From Amantichitinum ursilacus (GTDB taxonomy: Bacteria; Pseudomonadota; Gammaproteobacteria; Burkholderiales; Chitinibacteraceae): a stretch of DNA of 64,000 nucleotides. Numbering within the stretch: the stretch's first letter is position 1; each line of letters begins with the position of its first letter. This document shows, piece after piece, positions 9,248-17,435 of this stretch. The DNA is taken from positions 47,892-111,891 of the forward strand of contig NZ_LAQT01000026.1 in NCBI RefSeq assembly GCF_001294205.1, given 5' to 3'. Below the pieces are notes generated by a model. It was not told where the DNA came from, ran no database searches, and saw only the letters and a list, made by a program, of their open reading frames with translations. The position numbers and the translations under genes were made by a program.

Positions 9248-9853
9248 TTAGCGATCGGCCGGGCCGCCCGGCTGATATTCCGCCATCTTGACCACTTGAT
9301 TAACACCGCTGACCAGGCTGGCCGCTTTGGCCGCGCGGTCGACGACGTCGGGCTTGCTGATGCCCAGCAAGTAAACCACCTGGCGTTCCGTCACCACCAT
9401 CAAGTGCACCGAACCCAGATCGCCAATCTCGCCCACCACGGCGGTTTTAACGCGCGCCGACAATTGCGTGTCGTACAAGCGGTTGGCGGTGGTCGACACC
9501 GGGCCGATGGTCACTTCGTTATAAATCTTGCGCACGCCCGGGTTCTTGCGCGCAATCTCTTCCACGCGCGCCTTGGCGGCGGCATTCGGCACTTCGCCAG
9601 TCAACAGCGTATTGCCGTTGAACACATTGACGTTAACGTGCGCCGTATCTTTAAACACATCGCTGATGCTGCTGCTGATATTGCCGCCCGCATCGATATC
9701 GGATTTCATGGTCTCGGCCGGTCGCGGATCAGTGCCCACCAACACGCCCAGCGCCGCGCCGGTGGCAAACACCACCGGAATACAACCTTGCAAACCCAGG
9801 CCCAGCGCCAGTACGGCGGCCACCAGGCCACTGCGAATCGCGGTACGCGTCAT
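9248..9853 (-). CDS. dolP: Dual BON-domain outer-membrane lipoprotein DolP (YraP)
   Basis: A 201-aa lipoprotein. The signal peptide ends in the lipobox LGLQ-GC, so Cys24 should be lipidated. Two BON domains follow (about residues 50-120 and 128-195), with the usual T-G-V patterns (LLTGEVPNAAAKARVEEIA, VYLLGISKP). DolP binds anionic phospholipids in the outer membrane and helps envelope integrity. It is the last gene of the lpoA-yraN-diaA-dolP unit and starts 4 nt after diaA. Confidence 0.9.
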   Translation of the reverse strand: MTRTAIRSGLVAAVLALGLGLQGCIPVVFATGAALGVLVGTDPRPAETMKSDIDAGGNISSSISDVFKDTAHVNVNVFNGNTLLTGEVPNAAAKARVEEIARKNPGVRKIYNEVTIGPVSTTANRLYDTQLSARVKTAVVGEIGDLGSVHLMVVTERQVVYLLGISKPDVVDRAAKAASLVSGVNQVVKMAEYQPGGPADR

Positions 9854-9857
9854 TGAT

Positions 9858-10448
9858 TTATTCTCCCCCTAACAACAAATAGTCGATCGCATCGCAAATG
9901 GCATGAATGATCAATGCGTGCGTTTCCTGAATACGTGATTGCCGTTCCACCGGCACGCACAAATGAATGTCTTCGCCCGCCAGGATATCGGCGATCTGGC
10001 CGCCATCGCGGCCGGTTAGCGCCACAACGCTCATCTGGCGATCATGTGCCGCGTGTATGGCAGAGATGACGTTGGCAGAGTTCCCCGAGGTGGATACCAC
10101 CAACAGCACGTCACCGGCGCGGCCCACCGCGTGCACCTGGCGCGAATAGACCATATCAAAGTCGTAATCGTTGGCGATGGCGGTAATGGCGCTGGTGTCG
10201 GTGGTCAGCGCAATCGCCGACAAACCGGGGCGTTCGCGCTCAAAGCGGCCCACCATGGCGGCGGCAAACTGCTGCACTTGCGATGCCGACGTGCCGTTGC
10301 CGCATGCCAGAATGCGCGCATCGACAATCAGCGTCTGCATCAGTTTTTCGGCGGCCTGCGCAATCTGCGGCGACAGGATGTCTTGCACCAGCGACGTTAC
10401 CGCGATGTTCTCGTCAAAATGCCCGCGCACGCGCTGCATCAAATCCAT
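9858..10448 (-). CDS. diaA: SIS-domain phosphoheptose isomerase-like protein (DiaA/GmhA family)
   Basis: A 196-aa SIS-domain protein with GNGTSASQVQQFAAA (about residue 50) and STSGNSANV (about 118), the sugar-phosphate-binding loops. Family members are either GmhA (sedoheptulose-7-phosphate isomerase for LPS heptose) or the DnaA-binding DiaA. The neighbourhood between yraN and dolP matches E. coli yraO (diaA), but many betaproteobacteria carry their only GmhA-like protein here, so an isomerase role is possible. AAGGAAGA precedes the ATG. Confidence 0.85.
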   Translation of the reverse strand: MDLMQRVRGHFDENIAVTSLVQDILSPQIAQAAEKLMQTLIVDARILACGNGTSASQVQQFAAAMVGRFERERPGLSAIALTTDTSAITAIANDYDFDMVYSRQVHAVGRAGDVLLVVSTSGNSANVISAIHAAHDRQMSVVALTGRDGGQIADILAGEDIHLCVPVERQSRIQETHALIIHAICDAIDYLLLGGE

Positions 10449-10485
10449 GAATCTTCCTTGTACTTACTTAATCGATTGCGGGTGA

Positions 10486-10839
10486 TCAGTGACTGGCTTC
10501 CAGGCAATGCTGCAGCCATTCGATCCGGCCGCCGTCAAAGCAGATGGCGTCAAAGCGGCACGGTGGTTGCGGCGATACGGTGGCCAGATAATGCTCGGCC
10601 GCCGCCATCCAGCGTGCGCATTTGGCCGGCGTGATGCTGAATGCCGCGCCGCCATAACTGCGGCTGCGGCGCGCCCGAACTTCCACAAATACCAGTGTTG
10701 GGCCCTGGCGCGCAATCAGGTCGATCTCCCCAAAGCGGCAACGCCAGTTGCGTTCGATGATCTGCAGGCCTTGTGCTTGCAGATAAAGCGCGGCCTGCTG
10801 TTCGGCATAAGCGCCGCTGGCGGCGCGGGTGCTGCTCAT
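10486..10839 (-). CDS. yraN: YraN/UPF0102 endonuclease-fold protein
   Basis: A 117-aa protein of the UPF0102 family, which has a restriction-endonuclease-like fold. The conserved core is visible as FGEIDLIARQG and LVFVEVRARR, with Asp and Glu in the places of nuclease catalytic residues. The start overlaps the lpoA stop as ATGA, so the genes are translationally coupled. Its biochemical role is not established. Confidence 0.9.
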   Translation of the reverse strand: MSSTRAASGAYAEQQAALYLQAQGLQIIERNWRCRFGEIDLIARQGPTLVFVEVRARRSRSYGGAAFSITPAKCARWMAAAEHYLATVSPQPPCRFDAICFDGGRIEWLQHCLEASH

Positions 10840-12110
10840 GGGTTAAGCGCGGGCTGGCTGGCGTCGCTGGCGGCCGGCGCGTTGGTGTTGGCGCTACCGG
10901 GTGCTTCGGCATCAGGCACCTTGATGCTGGTTTCCAGCTGCATCAAGGTGCGATCAACCACGCCATCGGGGCTGATGCGCAAACGCCCGGTCAGGCCATC
11001 ATCGCGGATCTGCGTGCCCGGTTGCGCCGCCAGGATGCTGGCCATTAAGCGCCAGGTATCGACGCCCAGCGCAAACAGCCGCTCCACGTCATTGGAGGGC
11101 GAGCGCGCATGTTCGTATACCCGCCAGGCCGGATTGCTGGGGTCGCCAATCCACGGCATATCCAGATAATGAATACCGGCCAGATCAAACAAGGCTGGCG
11201 TGGGCAAGCGGCCCGGGTTGATCTGGCTGGTGGCGTAGAGCGGGCGCCCCGCGCCAATAAATGGCCGTACGCGGCGCGCCTGTTTGTCGTTCATGGCCAG
11301 AAACACGCCATCGGCCCCGATCTGATCCAGCTGCGCGCGCAAGCCCGCGTAATCCTGGCGCGTGACCGGCATGGCCAGAATATTGGGCACGCGCCCGTCG
11401 TTGCCGGCTTTCCAGGCTTCGGTAAACCCTTGGGCCATGCGCTTGGCCAGCGCGCCATCGCCCACCAGCACTACCGGTTGGGTCACTTCGTCGTCATGCA
11501 TCCAGTTGGCCACCTGGCCCGCTTCCACCTCGGTGGACAGACTAAAGCTGTACAGGCCGGGGCGGCGCAGGGTTTTGCTGTCGAAACGGTTGAGGGCCAG
11601 CACCGGAAACTCGAAGTGGCCGTTGTCGGCGATATTGTTGACCGCGGTCTGCGTCAGCGGCCCGATCACCGCGGCCGCGCCCAGATTGCGAGCACGATTG
11701 AACTGGGTAAGGATGTCGTCTTCGGCTTCGCTGGTATCGAATACGCGCAAAGGCGGCTGGTCGCCATCCGACAACGCGCCTTCCGCGGCAAACAACCCGG
11801 CCTTGATGGCATCGACGGCGGGCTTCCACGCTTTACTGCGCGCAGGCAACAGCACGGCAATAAACTGACCGGTCACGGGGGTGGCGATCGCCGATGCAGC
11901 TTGCGCAGCGGGTCGGGACGCCGACAGGGCGGAAGGCGTGCTGGAGGAAGGTGTCTGTTGCGCTGGAGCAGACGCTACAGGCGACGCGGTAATCACCAAC
12001 GGCGGCGCAGCGTGCGCAATGCTGGCCGCAAACAGGGCCAGGCCGTATAGTACGGCCGCCAGTGGCCTGCGCGGCCCGCAACAAACCGCATGGAGAGCCC
12101 GAGCGTGCAT
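10836..12110 (-). CDS. lpoA: Penicillin-binding protein activator (LpoA C-domain type)
   Basis: A 424-aa periplasmic protein with a periplasmic-binding-protein-like fold (Peripla_BP_6), as in the C-terminal half of LpoA, the outer-membrane activator of PBP1A. It is shorter than E. coli LpoA (about 680 aa) and lacks the N-terminal TPR part. The signal peptide appears to be a standard one cleaved after SIAHA, with no lipobox Cys, which is unusual for LpoA. GAAGG lies 6 nt before the ATG at 12110. It heads the lpoA-yraN-diaA-dolP unit and is divergent from rsmI, the 5' ends overlapping by a few bases. Confidence 0.8.
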   Translation of the reverse strand: MHARALHAVCCGPRRPLAAVLYGLALFAASIAHAAPPLVITASPVASAPAQQTPSSSTPSALSASRPAAQAASAIATPVTGQFIAVLLPARSKAWKPAVDAIKAGLFAAEGALSDGDQPPLRVFDTSEAEDDILTQFNRARNLGAAAVIGPLTQTAVNNIADNGHFEFPVLALNRFDSKTLRRPGLYSFSLSTEVEAGQVANWMHDDEVTQPVVLVGDGALAKRMAQGFTEAWKAGNDGRVPNILAMPVTRQDYAGLRAQLDQIGADGVFLAMNDKQARRVRPFIGAGRPLYATSQINPGRLPTPALFDLAGIHYLDMPWIGDPSNPAWRVYEHARSPSNDVERLFALGVDTWRLMASILAAQPGTQIRDDGLTGRLRISPDGVVDRTLMQLETSIKVPDAEAPGSANTNAPAASDASQPALNP

Positions 12111-12998
12111 ACAGAACCTTCAGAAGTCAGTGGTGGCACATTATATGTGGTGGCCACGCCGATCGGGAACCTGCAGGATTTCACTCCCAGAGCTTTGAAT
12201 ATTCTGAGAAATGTAAATGTGATCGCCGCAGAAGATACGCGCGTCACGGGGCAGTTGCTGAAGCATTTCGGTATTACCACGCCGATGATCAGCGTGCGCG
12301 AACACAACGAACGCAGCATGGCCGACAAGATCGTGGCGCGTTTGCAAGCGGGCGACGCCGTGGCGCAAGTGTCGGATGCCGGCACGCCCGCGATTTCCGA
12401 CCCCGGCGCGCAGTTGGTCGCCGCCGTACACGACGCGGGCTTGAAAGTGGTGCCAATCCCGGGCGCCAGCGCACTAACCAGCGCACTAAGCGTGGCGGGT
12501 TTTACCTGCGCGCACACCTTGTTCTACGGATTTCTGCCACCGAAAACCCGGCAGCGCCAGGATGCGCTCGCGCCCCTGGTCAACCTGCCCTACGCCACCG
12601 TGTTTTACGAAGCGCCGCATCGCATTCTCGATACCATGGCCGATCTGGTGGCCTGCTTTGGCGCGGACCGCACCGCCTTGCTGGCGCGCGAAATCACCAA
12701 AACCTTTGAGACGCTCAAACGCGGGCCGCTGTCGGCGCTGCAAAGCTGGACCGAATCCGACAGCAATCAGCAACGCGGCGAATTTGTGATCGTGATCGAC
12801 GCAGCCCCGCCCGCCCCCGCCGATGCCGAAGACGCACACGACGGGGTGCTGCTGCCCTTGCTGGCCGAATTGCCGGTTAAACAAGCCGTGGCGCTGGCGC
12901 AAAAAATCAGCGGCGCGCCGCGTAATGCCTTGTATGAACGCGCGTTGCAGCTAAAGGCGGCCGCCGCTGCGGACGACGAAGACGGCGAGGAAGATTGA
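12105..12998 (+). CDS. rsmI: 16S rRNA 2'-O-ribose C1402 methyltransferase
   Basis: SAM-dependent methyltransferase RsmI, 297 aa, that modifies C1402 in the 16S rRNA decoding centre. The motifs are LYVVATPIGNLQD, AEDTRVTGQLL, DAGTPAISDPG and IPGASALTSAL, all typical of the tetrapyrrole-methylase fold. The GTG at 12105 is preferred because GGAGAG lies 8-12 nt upstream; an ATG at 12090 would add five residues but has no ribosome site. Either start overlaps the divergent lpoA start at 12110. It lies just upstream of tRNA-Leu. Confidence 0.92.
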   Translation: MHTEPSEVSGGTLYVVATPIGNLQDFTPRALNILRNVNVIAAEDTRVTGQLLKHFGITTPMISVREHNERSMADKIVARLQAGDAVAQVSDAGTPAISDPGAQLVAAVHDAGLKVVPIPGASALTSALSVAGFTCAHTLFYGFLPPKTRQRQDALAPLVNLPYATVFYEAPHRILDTMADLVACFGADRTALLAREITKTFETLKRGPLSALQSWTESDSNQQRGEFVIVIDAAPPAPADAEDAHDGVLLPLLAELPVKQAVALAQKISGAPRNALYERALQLKAAAAADDEDGEED

Positions 12999-13025
12999 AA
13001 AAGCGTGCAGCTTTGCAAGTTGGCC

Positions 13026-13055
13026 TTGCCAAAGCGACGAAAGGTAACCGATAAT
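13026..13055 (+). promoter_or_regulatory. Probable sigma-70 promoter of tRNA-Leu
   Basis: TTGCCA (13026-13031), an 18-bp spacer and GATAAT (13050-13055) end 12 nt before the tRNA 5' end, as expected for a tRNA promoter. Confidence 0.55.
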
Positions 13056-13067
13056 CTCGCCTCCTTA

Positions 13068-13152
13068 GCCCGGGTGGCGGAATCGGTAGACGCAGCGGAT
13101 TCAAAATCCGCCGCCGCAAGGTGTGGGGGTTCGAGTCCCCCCCCGGGCACCA
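13068..13152 (+). tRNA. tRNA-Leu (anticodon CAA)
   Basis: An 85-nt class II tRNA with encoded CCA. The acceptor arms GCCCGGG and CCCGGGC pair perfectly. The anticodon loop TTCAAAA gives CAA, reading UUG. The long variable arm and the GTTCGAGTC T-arm fit tRNA-Leu. Confidence 0.95.
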
Positions 13153-13213
13153 GAATAATGGTGCATGTATAAGGAACCAGCGCAGGCTGGGTTGCAAATG
13201 CAATGCACTAAGG

Positions 13214-13242
13214 AAAAAAACCGGCTTTGAGCCGGTTTTTTT
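13214..13242 (+). terminator. Terminator after tRNA-Leu
   Basis: A 6-bp stem (CCGGCT at 13221-13226, AGCCGG at 13230-13235), extended by flanking A and T runs. It lies 60 nt after the tRNA. Confidence 0.8.
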
Positions 13243-13378
13243 ACGCCTGCGCCGATCGCATTGTTATCGATTGCGAACCAGTGTTGCTCAACTTGCCTGA
13301 TTTATTCACCCAATCTCGTGTCCTAAACTGCATTCCGTTACTTCAACTTAGATCGCTGGTTAAACGGAGAGCACGACC

Positions 13379-14137
13379 ATGACTCAGAAGATTGCAATCA
13401 TCACCGGCGGCAGCCGCGGTTTGGGCAAGAACGCAGCGCTGCATCTGGCGCGCGCTGGCGTTGACATCGTCCTGACTTACCACAGCAACCAAGCCGCTGC
13501 ACAAGGCACGGTTACAGAAATCGAAGCGCTGGGCCGTCGCGCTGTGGCGCTGAAACTGGATGCGGGCAATAGCGGCGAATTTGATGGCTTTGGCGCGCAG
13601 GTTAAGCAAGCGCTCAGCAGCAACTGGCAAACCACGCAGTTTGATTTTCTGGTGAACAACGCCGGTATTGGCATCAATAGCCCGATTACCGAGACCACCG
13701 AAGAAACCTTCGACACCCTGATGAATATCCATCTGAAAGGCCCGTTCTTTATCACGCAAAAGCTGTTGCCGCTGATTAAAGACGGTGGCCGTATCGTGAT
13801 GATTTCGAGCGGTCTGACGCGTTTTGCCTTTCCGGGTTATGGCGTTTATGGCGCGATGAAGGGCGGCATTGAAGTACTGGCGCGTTATCTGGCTAAAGAA
13901 TTGGCGGGTCGCAAAATCGTGGTCAATACCATTGCCCCCGGCGCAATTGAAACCGACTTCCGTGGTGGCGAGATTCGCGATAACAAACAGGCCAATGCCG
14001 CGGTCGCAGCAGCAACGGCGCTGGGCCGTGTCGGCTTGCCCGATGATATCGGTGGCGCGATTGCCGCGTTGCTCAGCGACGGTTCCGGCTGGATTAATGC
14101 ACAGCGCATTGAAGTCTCGGGTGGCATGTTTATCTAA
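13379..14137 (+). CDS. SDR-family NAD(P)-dependent oxidoreductase
   Basis: Classical short-chain dehydrogenase, 252 aa. The cofactor motif is TGGSRGLG (residues 9-16), the structural motif is NNAG, and the catalytic set is Ser in MISSG with YGAMKGG (YxxxK). The C-terminal SGGMFI ending is like that of FabG-type enzymes. The substrate cannot be deduced. It is monocistronic, with terminators on both sides and AACGGAGA as the ribosome site. Confidence 0.88.
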   Translation: MTQKIAIITGGSRGLGKNAALHLARAGVDIVLTYHSNQAAAQGTVTEIEALGRRAVALKLDAGNSGEFDGFGAQVKQALSSNWQTTQFDFLVNNAGIGINSPITETTEETFDTLMNIHLKGPFFITQKLLPLIKDGGRIVMISSGLTRFAFPGYGVYGAMKGGIEVLARYLAKELAGRKIVVNTIAPGAIETDFRGGEIRDNKQANAAVAAATALGRVGLPDDIGGAIAALLSDGSGWINAQRIEVSGGMFI

Positions 14138-14165
14138 ACCAGTCCCGATAGCGCAAAAAAACCAC

Positions 14166-14192
14166 AGCCCGGCCGCGATGCCGGGCTTTTTT
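14166..14192 (+). terminator. Terminator of the SDR gene
   Basis: A 7-bp stem (AGCCCGG at 14166-14172, CCGGGCT at 14181-14187), an 8-nt loop, then a T run. It lies between convergent genes. Confidence 0.8.
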
Positions 14193-14204
14193 ATTGCGAA
14201 CTGA

Positions 14205-14402
14205 TCAGCGTAGCCAAGGCGCGGTTTCGCCCTGCTGCGCCCAGTATTGTTCCAGCCGTTGCCATACCTGTTCACGCTCGGCGGCGTCGAGCGTGCTCCA
14301 GTTGGCTACCTCCAGAAACGTGCGGCCGCAGCCGCGGCATACGTCATCCCCAAGACCGGTGGAACACATGGCAATGCAAGGGGAATCGGGGCGGCGGGAC
14401 AT
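14205..14402 (-). CDS. DUF1289 small zinc-ribbon-like protein
   Basis: A 65-aa protein of the DUF1289 family. It shows the Cys pattern SPCIAMC...DDVCRGCGRT followed by Glu and Trp, which suggests a small metal-binding domain. ATG at 14402 (MSRRPDSPC) is used; a TTG 21 nt upstream would add seven residues. Its function is unknown. Confidence 0.8.
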   Translation of the reverse strand: MSRRPDSPCIAMCSTGLGDDVCRGCGRTFLEVANWSTLDAAEREQVWQRLEQYWAQQGETAPWLR

Positions 14403-14501
14403 GCGCGAAATCCAGAAAAACAATCGGCCCAGACTATCGAACGCGCGGCAAAGATAGTCAAGCGCGCACTGATCGGCGTGGGCGGGCTGACTGCAATGAA
14501 A

Positions 14502-14534
14502 GCGTCATTAACAATTAGCGCAATTGTCATCTGG
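14502..14534 (+). promoter_or_regulatory. Possible Pho box upstream of the PlcP-like gene
   Basis: GTCAT occurs at 14504 and again at 14526, exactly 22 bp (two 11-bp PhoB steps) apart, in an AT-rich stretch. The units GCGTCAT and TTGTCAT match CTGTCAT at 5/7 and 6/7, but the middle repeat does not match. This is a weak candidate, reported because of the downstream gene pair. Confidence 0.25.
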
Positions 14535-14574
14535 CGGTTGCATGATGCGCGAAATCACCGCGCGGAAGCATGAG

Positions 14575-15396
14575 ATGGCAGATAACCCTTTGAAATTCCG
14601 TAGCATCTGGATTTCCGACCTGCACCTGGGCACCTCGGGTTGCCAAGCGGAATATCTCCTCGATTTCCTCAAAAACACTGAAGCCGAATATCTCTATCTG
14701 GTGGGCGACATTATCGATGGCTGGGCGCTCAAGCGCTCGTGGTACTGGCAGCAGAGCCATAACGACGTCATCCAGAAAGTGCTGCGCAAAGCGCGCAAAG
14801 GCACGCACGTCATCTATATCCCCGGCAATCACGACGAAGGCGCGCGCCAGTTTCTGGGTTTGATGTTTGGCGATATCCGCATTGAAGACGAAGTGGTGCA
14901 CACCACCGCGGATGGCCGTCGCATGCTGGTGCTGCACGGCGACCGCTTTGACGGCGTGGTGCAATGCGCGCGCTGGCTGGCCATTGTGGGCGACCGGCTT
15001 TACGGCATTACGCTCAAGCTTAATTACTGGTTTAACCGCGCTCGCGCCCGCATGGGTCTCGGGTATTGGTCTTTATCGCAATATCTGAAACACAAGGTTA
15101 AAAAGGCCGTTAACTTTGTCAGTAGTTTTGAACAGGCCGTGGCATTGGAAGCCAAAACACGTGGACTGGATGGCGTAATTTGCGGCCATATTCATAAAGC
15201 GGAAATGCGCGATATCGATGGCGTGTTGTATTGCAATGACGGCGATTGGGTGGAAAGCCTGACCGCATTGGTTGAACTTCCGAATGGCGAATTGAAAATC
15301 CTGACGTGGCAGAAATTTTTTGCTGAGCAGGCCGCGCAAATCAATAGTTTGACCGCTGCACCCACGGGTGCCGGATTGCAGGGAATTGCCGCATGA
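14575..15396 (+). CDS. PlcP-like calcineurin-type metallophosphoesterase (COG2908)
   Basis: A 273-aa metallophosphoesterase with the metal motifs SDLHLG, GDIIDGW, GNHDE, HGDRFD and GHIHKAEM. It is usually annotated as UDP-2,3-diacylglucosamine diphosphatase, but a better LpxH lies at 33111. The segments SDLHLGTSGCQAEYLLDFL and LKRSWYWQQSHNDVIQKVLR resemble the phospholipase C-like PlcP/SMc00171 group as I remember it. That group removes phospholipid head groups under phosphate starvation. The ATG at 14575 has GGAAG 6 nt before it. It overlaps the glycosyltransferase gene by 4 nt (ATGA). Confidence 0.82.
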   Translation: MADNPLKFRSIWISDLHLGTSGCQAEYLLDFLKNTEAEYLYLVGDIIDGWALKRSWYWQQSHNDVIQKVLRKARKGTHVIYIPGNHDEGARQFLGLMFGDIRIEDEVVHTTADGRRMLVLHGDRFDGVVQCARWLAIVGDRLYGITLKLNYWFNRARARMGLGYWSLSQYLKHKVKKAVNFVSSFEQAVALEAKTRGLDGVICGHIHKAEMRDIDGVLYCNDGDWVESLTALVELPNGELKILTWQKFFAEQAAQINSLTAAPTGAGLQGIAA

Positions 15397-16448
15397 ATAT
15401 CCTGATTGTCACCGATGCGTGGGAACCGCAAGTAAATGGCGTGGTGCGTACGCTAAAACAAACCCGGCTGGAATTGCAAAAGCTGGGGCATAAGGTGGAA
15501 TTGATTCAGCCGCAGCAATTTCGCACCATGCCCTGCCCCACTTATCCTGAAATTCGCTTGGCCTTTATGCCGGGCAAACGTATCGCGGCAGAAATTGCAC
15601 GTTTTAAACCCGATGCCATCCATATCGCCACCGAAGGCCCATTAGGGATGGCGGCGCGTAAATACTGCATCAAAAATGATTTGCCGTTTACCACCGCCTA
15701 CCATTCGCGCTTTCCAGAATACGTGCATTTACGCTTTGGCATTCCGGTTAAATGGACTTATCGCTGGCTGGCGCGGTTTCACAATGCCGCGCGGGCGGTG
15801 ATGGTGCCGACGCGCGTGGTGGTCGAAGATCTGCAAGCGCATGGTTTTAATAATGTGGTGCTGTGGTCGCGCGGCGTGGATCTGGATATTTTCCGGCCCG
15901 GTTCGCGCGAACGCTTGCAAACACGCCGCCCCATCTTTGTGTACGTGGGGCGCGTGGCGGTGGAAAAGAACGTCGAAGCATTTTTGCAACTGGATTTGCC
16001 GGGCTCGAAATGGGTTTGTGGCGATGGTCCGGCGGCGGCGGCGTTGCGGGCCCGGTACAACGAATCAAACGGCGTGCACTGGCTGGGCGTGCTGAACCAG
16101 GGCGAGCTGGCGCAGGTTTATAACAGCGCCGACGTATTTGTGTTTCCGTCCCGCACCGATACGTTTGGCCTGGTATTGCTGGAGGCAATGGGCTGCGGCT
16201 GCCCAGTCGCGGCCTATCCGGTGACGGGTCCGATTGACGTGATCGGTGCGGATGGCCCCGGCGCGCTCAACGAAGATTTGCGCCAGGCATGTCTGGATGC
16301 CTTGCATATCGATCGTGCGGCGGTGCGCCAACACGCCGAGCAATTCTCGTGGGCTGCGGCCAGCCGCCAGTTTATGCAGCATCTGCATCCGTTCTCGGAA
16401 TCCGCGCAACGCGAATTGCGCCTGGCCGTGCAAACCGCCGCCGAATGA
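15393..16448 (+). CDS. GT4 glycosyltransferase (Agt/MgtA-like)
   Basis: A 351-aa group 1 glycosyltransferase with a GT-B fold. The N-terminal segment VTDAWEPQVNGVVRTL binds acceptor, YVGRVAVEKN opens the donor domain, and the E-x7-E signature lies in SRTDTFGLVLLEAMGCG. It overlaps the metallophosphoesterase gene by 4 nt. In several alpha- and gammaproteobacteria this same pairing is PlcP-Agt, where Agt puts a sugar on the diacylglycerol released by PlcP to make glycolipids under low phosphate. That assignment is inference from context. It could also be a mannosyltransferase of another lipid. Confidence 0.82.
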   Translation: MNILIVTDAWEPQVNGVVRTLKQTRLELQKLGHKVELIQPQQFRTMPCPTYPEIRLAFMPGKRIAAEIARFKPDAIHIATEGPLGMAARKYCIKNDLPFTTAYHSRFPEYVHLRFGIPVKWTYRWLARFHNAARAVMVPTRVVVEDLQAHGFNNVVLWSRGVDLDIFRPGSRERLQTRRPIFVYVGRVAVEKNVEAFLQLDLPGSKWVCGDGPAAAALRARYNESNGVHWLGVLNQGELAQVYNSADVFVFPSRTDTFGLVLLEAMGCGCPVAAYPVTGPIDVIGADGPGALNEDLRQACLDALHIDRAAVRQHAEQFSWAAASRQFMQHLHPFSESAQRELRLAVQTAAE

Positions 16449-16562
16449 TCGAGCAAAACCCACGCACAGCGGTCGCCTGATTGCGTTGCTTGAAAAGGCC
16501 AGTTGGCTGCCTCACTTTGGTTTGATCCAGACCAACAGGCGCTCGCTGGCCTTTTTATTGCC

Positions 16563-17435
16563 ATGTTTGATTTCATCAAGACCCAGCACCGCAAGCGCCA
16601 TCTGGCGCGCCATCCGATCCCCGACGCGATCTGGCGGCAGGTGATTCAGCTGCCGCTGTTTATGGGTTTGTCGGGCGAAGAGCGCCAGCGTCTACGCGAG
16701 CAGGCCGCCTGGTTTCTGCATAAAAAATCCATAGTCTGTGTCGATGGGCTGGAACTGAGCGATGCCGACCGGGTGATGCTGGCGGCGCAAGCGGTACTGC
16801 CTATCCTGAACCTGGGTTTTGACGCTTACGACGACTGGCACGAGGTCATTGTTTATCCTGGGCAGTTTCTGTCGCGTGACCGTTACACCGACCATTTCGG
16901 CCTGGTGCATGAATACGAACAGATTCTGGCGGGCCAGGCGCGCTCGGATGGACCGGTTCTGTTGTCGTGGCTGGACGTGTCACAATCCGCCTGGCTGGAT
17001 GGCTGGAATGTGGTCATCCATGAATTTGCGCACAAGCTGGATATGCGTGATGGTGCGCCCAATGGGCGGCCGCCATTGCATGCCGGTATGAATGCGGCGC
17101 AATGGAAAGCGGTGTTTTCACGCGCGTTTTCCAATTTAAGCCGCCTGGCCCACACTGGCGAATACAGCCCGATTGATTTATATGCCGCCGAGAATCCGGC
17201 CGAATGTTTTGCCGTGCTTAGCGAATATTTTTTTGAAACGCCGCATGCCATTGCGGAGCACTACCCTGAGGTTTATCAGCAATTGCGTCAGTTCTATCAA
17301 CAAGATCCCTTATCCCGCCTGCCGCGCGTACGCTATCGCCCCGCTTTTGAACCGCTGGACCTGGGCCCGGTGGCGTTTGATCCGCTGATGAACCCCGGTA
17401 TCCTGCCGACGCCCGCGCCGGGCGGTTGGGCATGA
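16563..17435 (+). CDS. mtfA: Zinc-dependent peptidase MtfA (M90 family)
   Basis: A 290-aa cytosolic M90 metallopeptidase. The zinc motif HEFAHKLDM is at about residues 157-165, with Glu/Asn ligands further on. In E. coli, MtfA binds the glucose repressor Mlc. A conserved [15 protein letters not shown] segment follows. The ATG at 16563 ([17 protein letters not shown]) matches the basic start of the family. It overlaps rsmJ by 4 nt (ATGA), so the two are probably co-translated. Confidence 0.88.
   Translation: MFDFIKTQHRKRHLARHPIPDAIWRQVIQLPLFMGLSGEERQRLREQAAWFLHKKSIVCVDGLELSDADRVMLAAQAVLPILNLGFDAYDDWHEVIVYPGQFLSRDRYTDHFGLVHEYEQILAGQARSDGPVLLSWLDVSQSAWLDGWNVVIHEFAHKLDMRDGAPNGRPPLHAGMNAAQWKAVFSRAFSNLSRLAHTGEYSPIDLYAAENPAECFAVLSEYFFETPHAIAEHYPEVYQQLRQFYQQDPLSRLPRVRYRPAFEPLDLGPVAFDPLMNPGILPTPAPGGWA

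Noticed and set aside
13343..14275. A 310-codon open frame on the minus strand
   Set aside because: It is antisense to the SDR gene and spans two terminator hairpins.
14575..15396. Calling the gene at 14575 lpxH
   Set aside because: The gene at 33111, next to ppiB and with the GNRDF motif, is the better LpxH; the one at 14575 has GNHDE and a glycosyltransferase partner.
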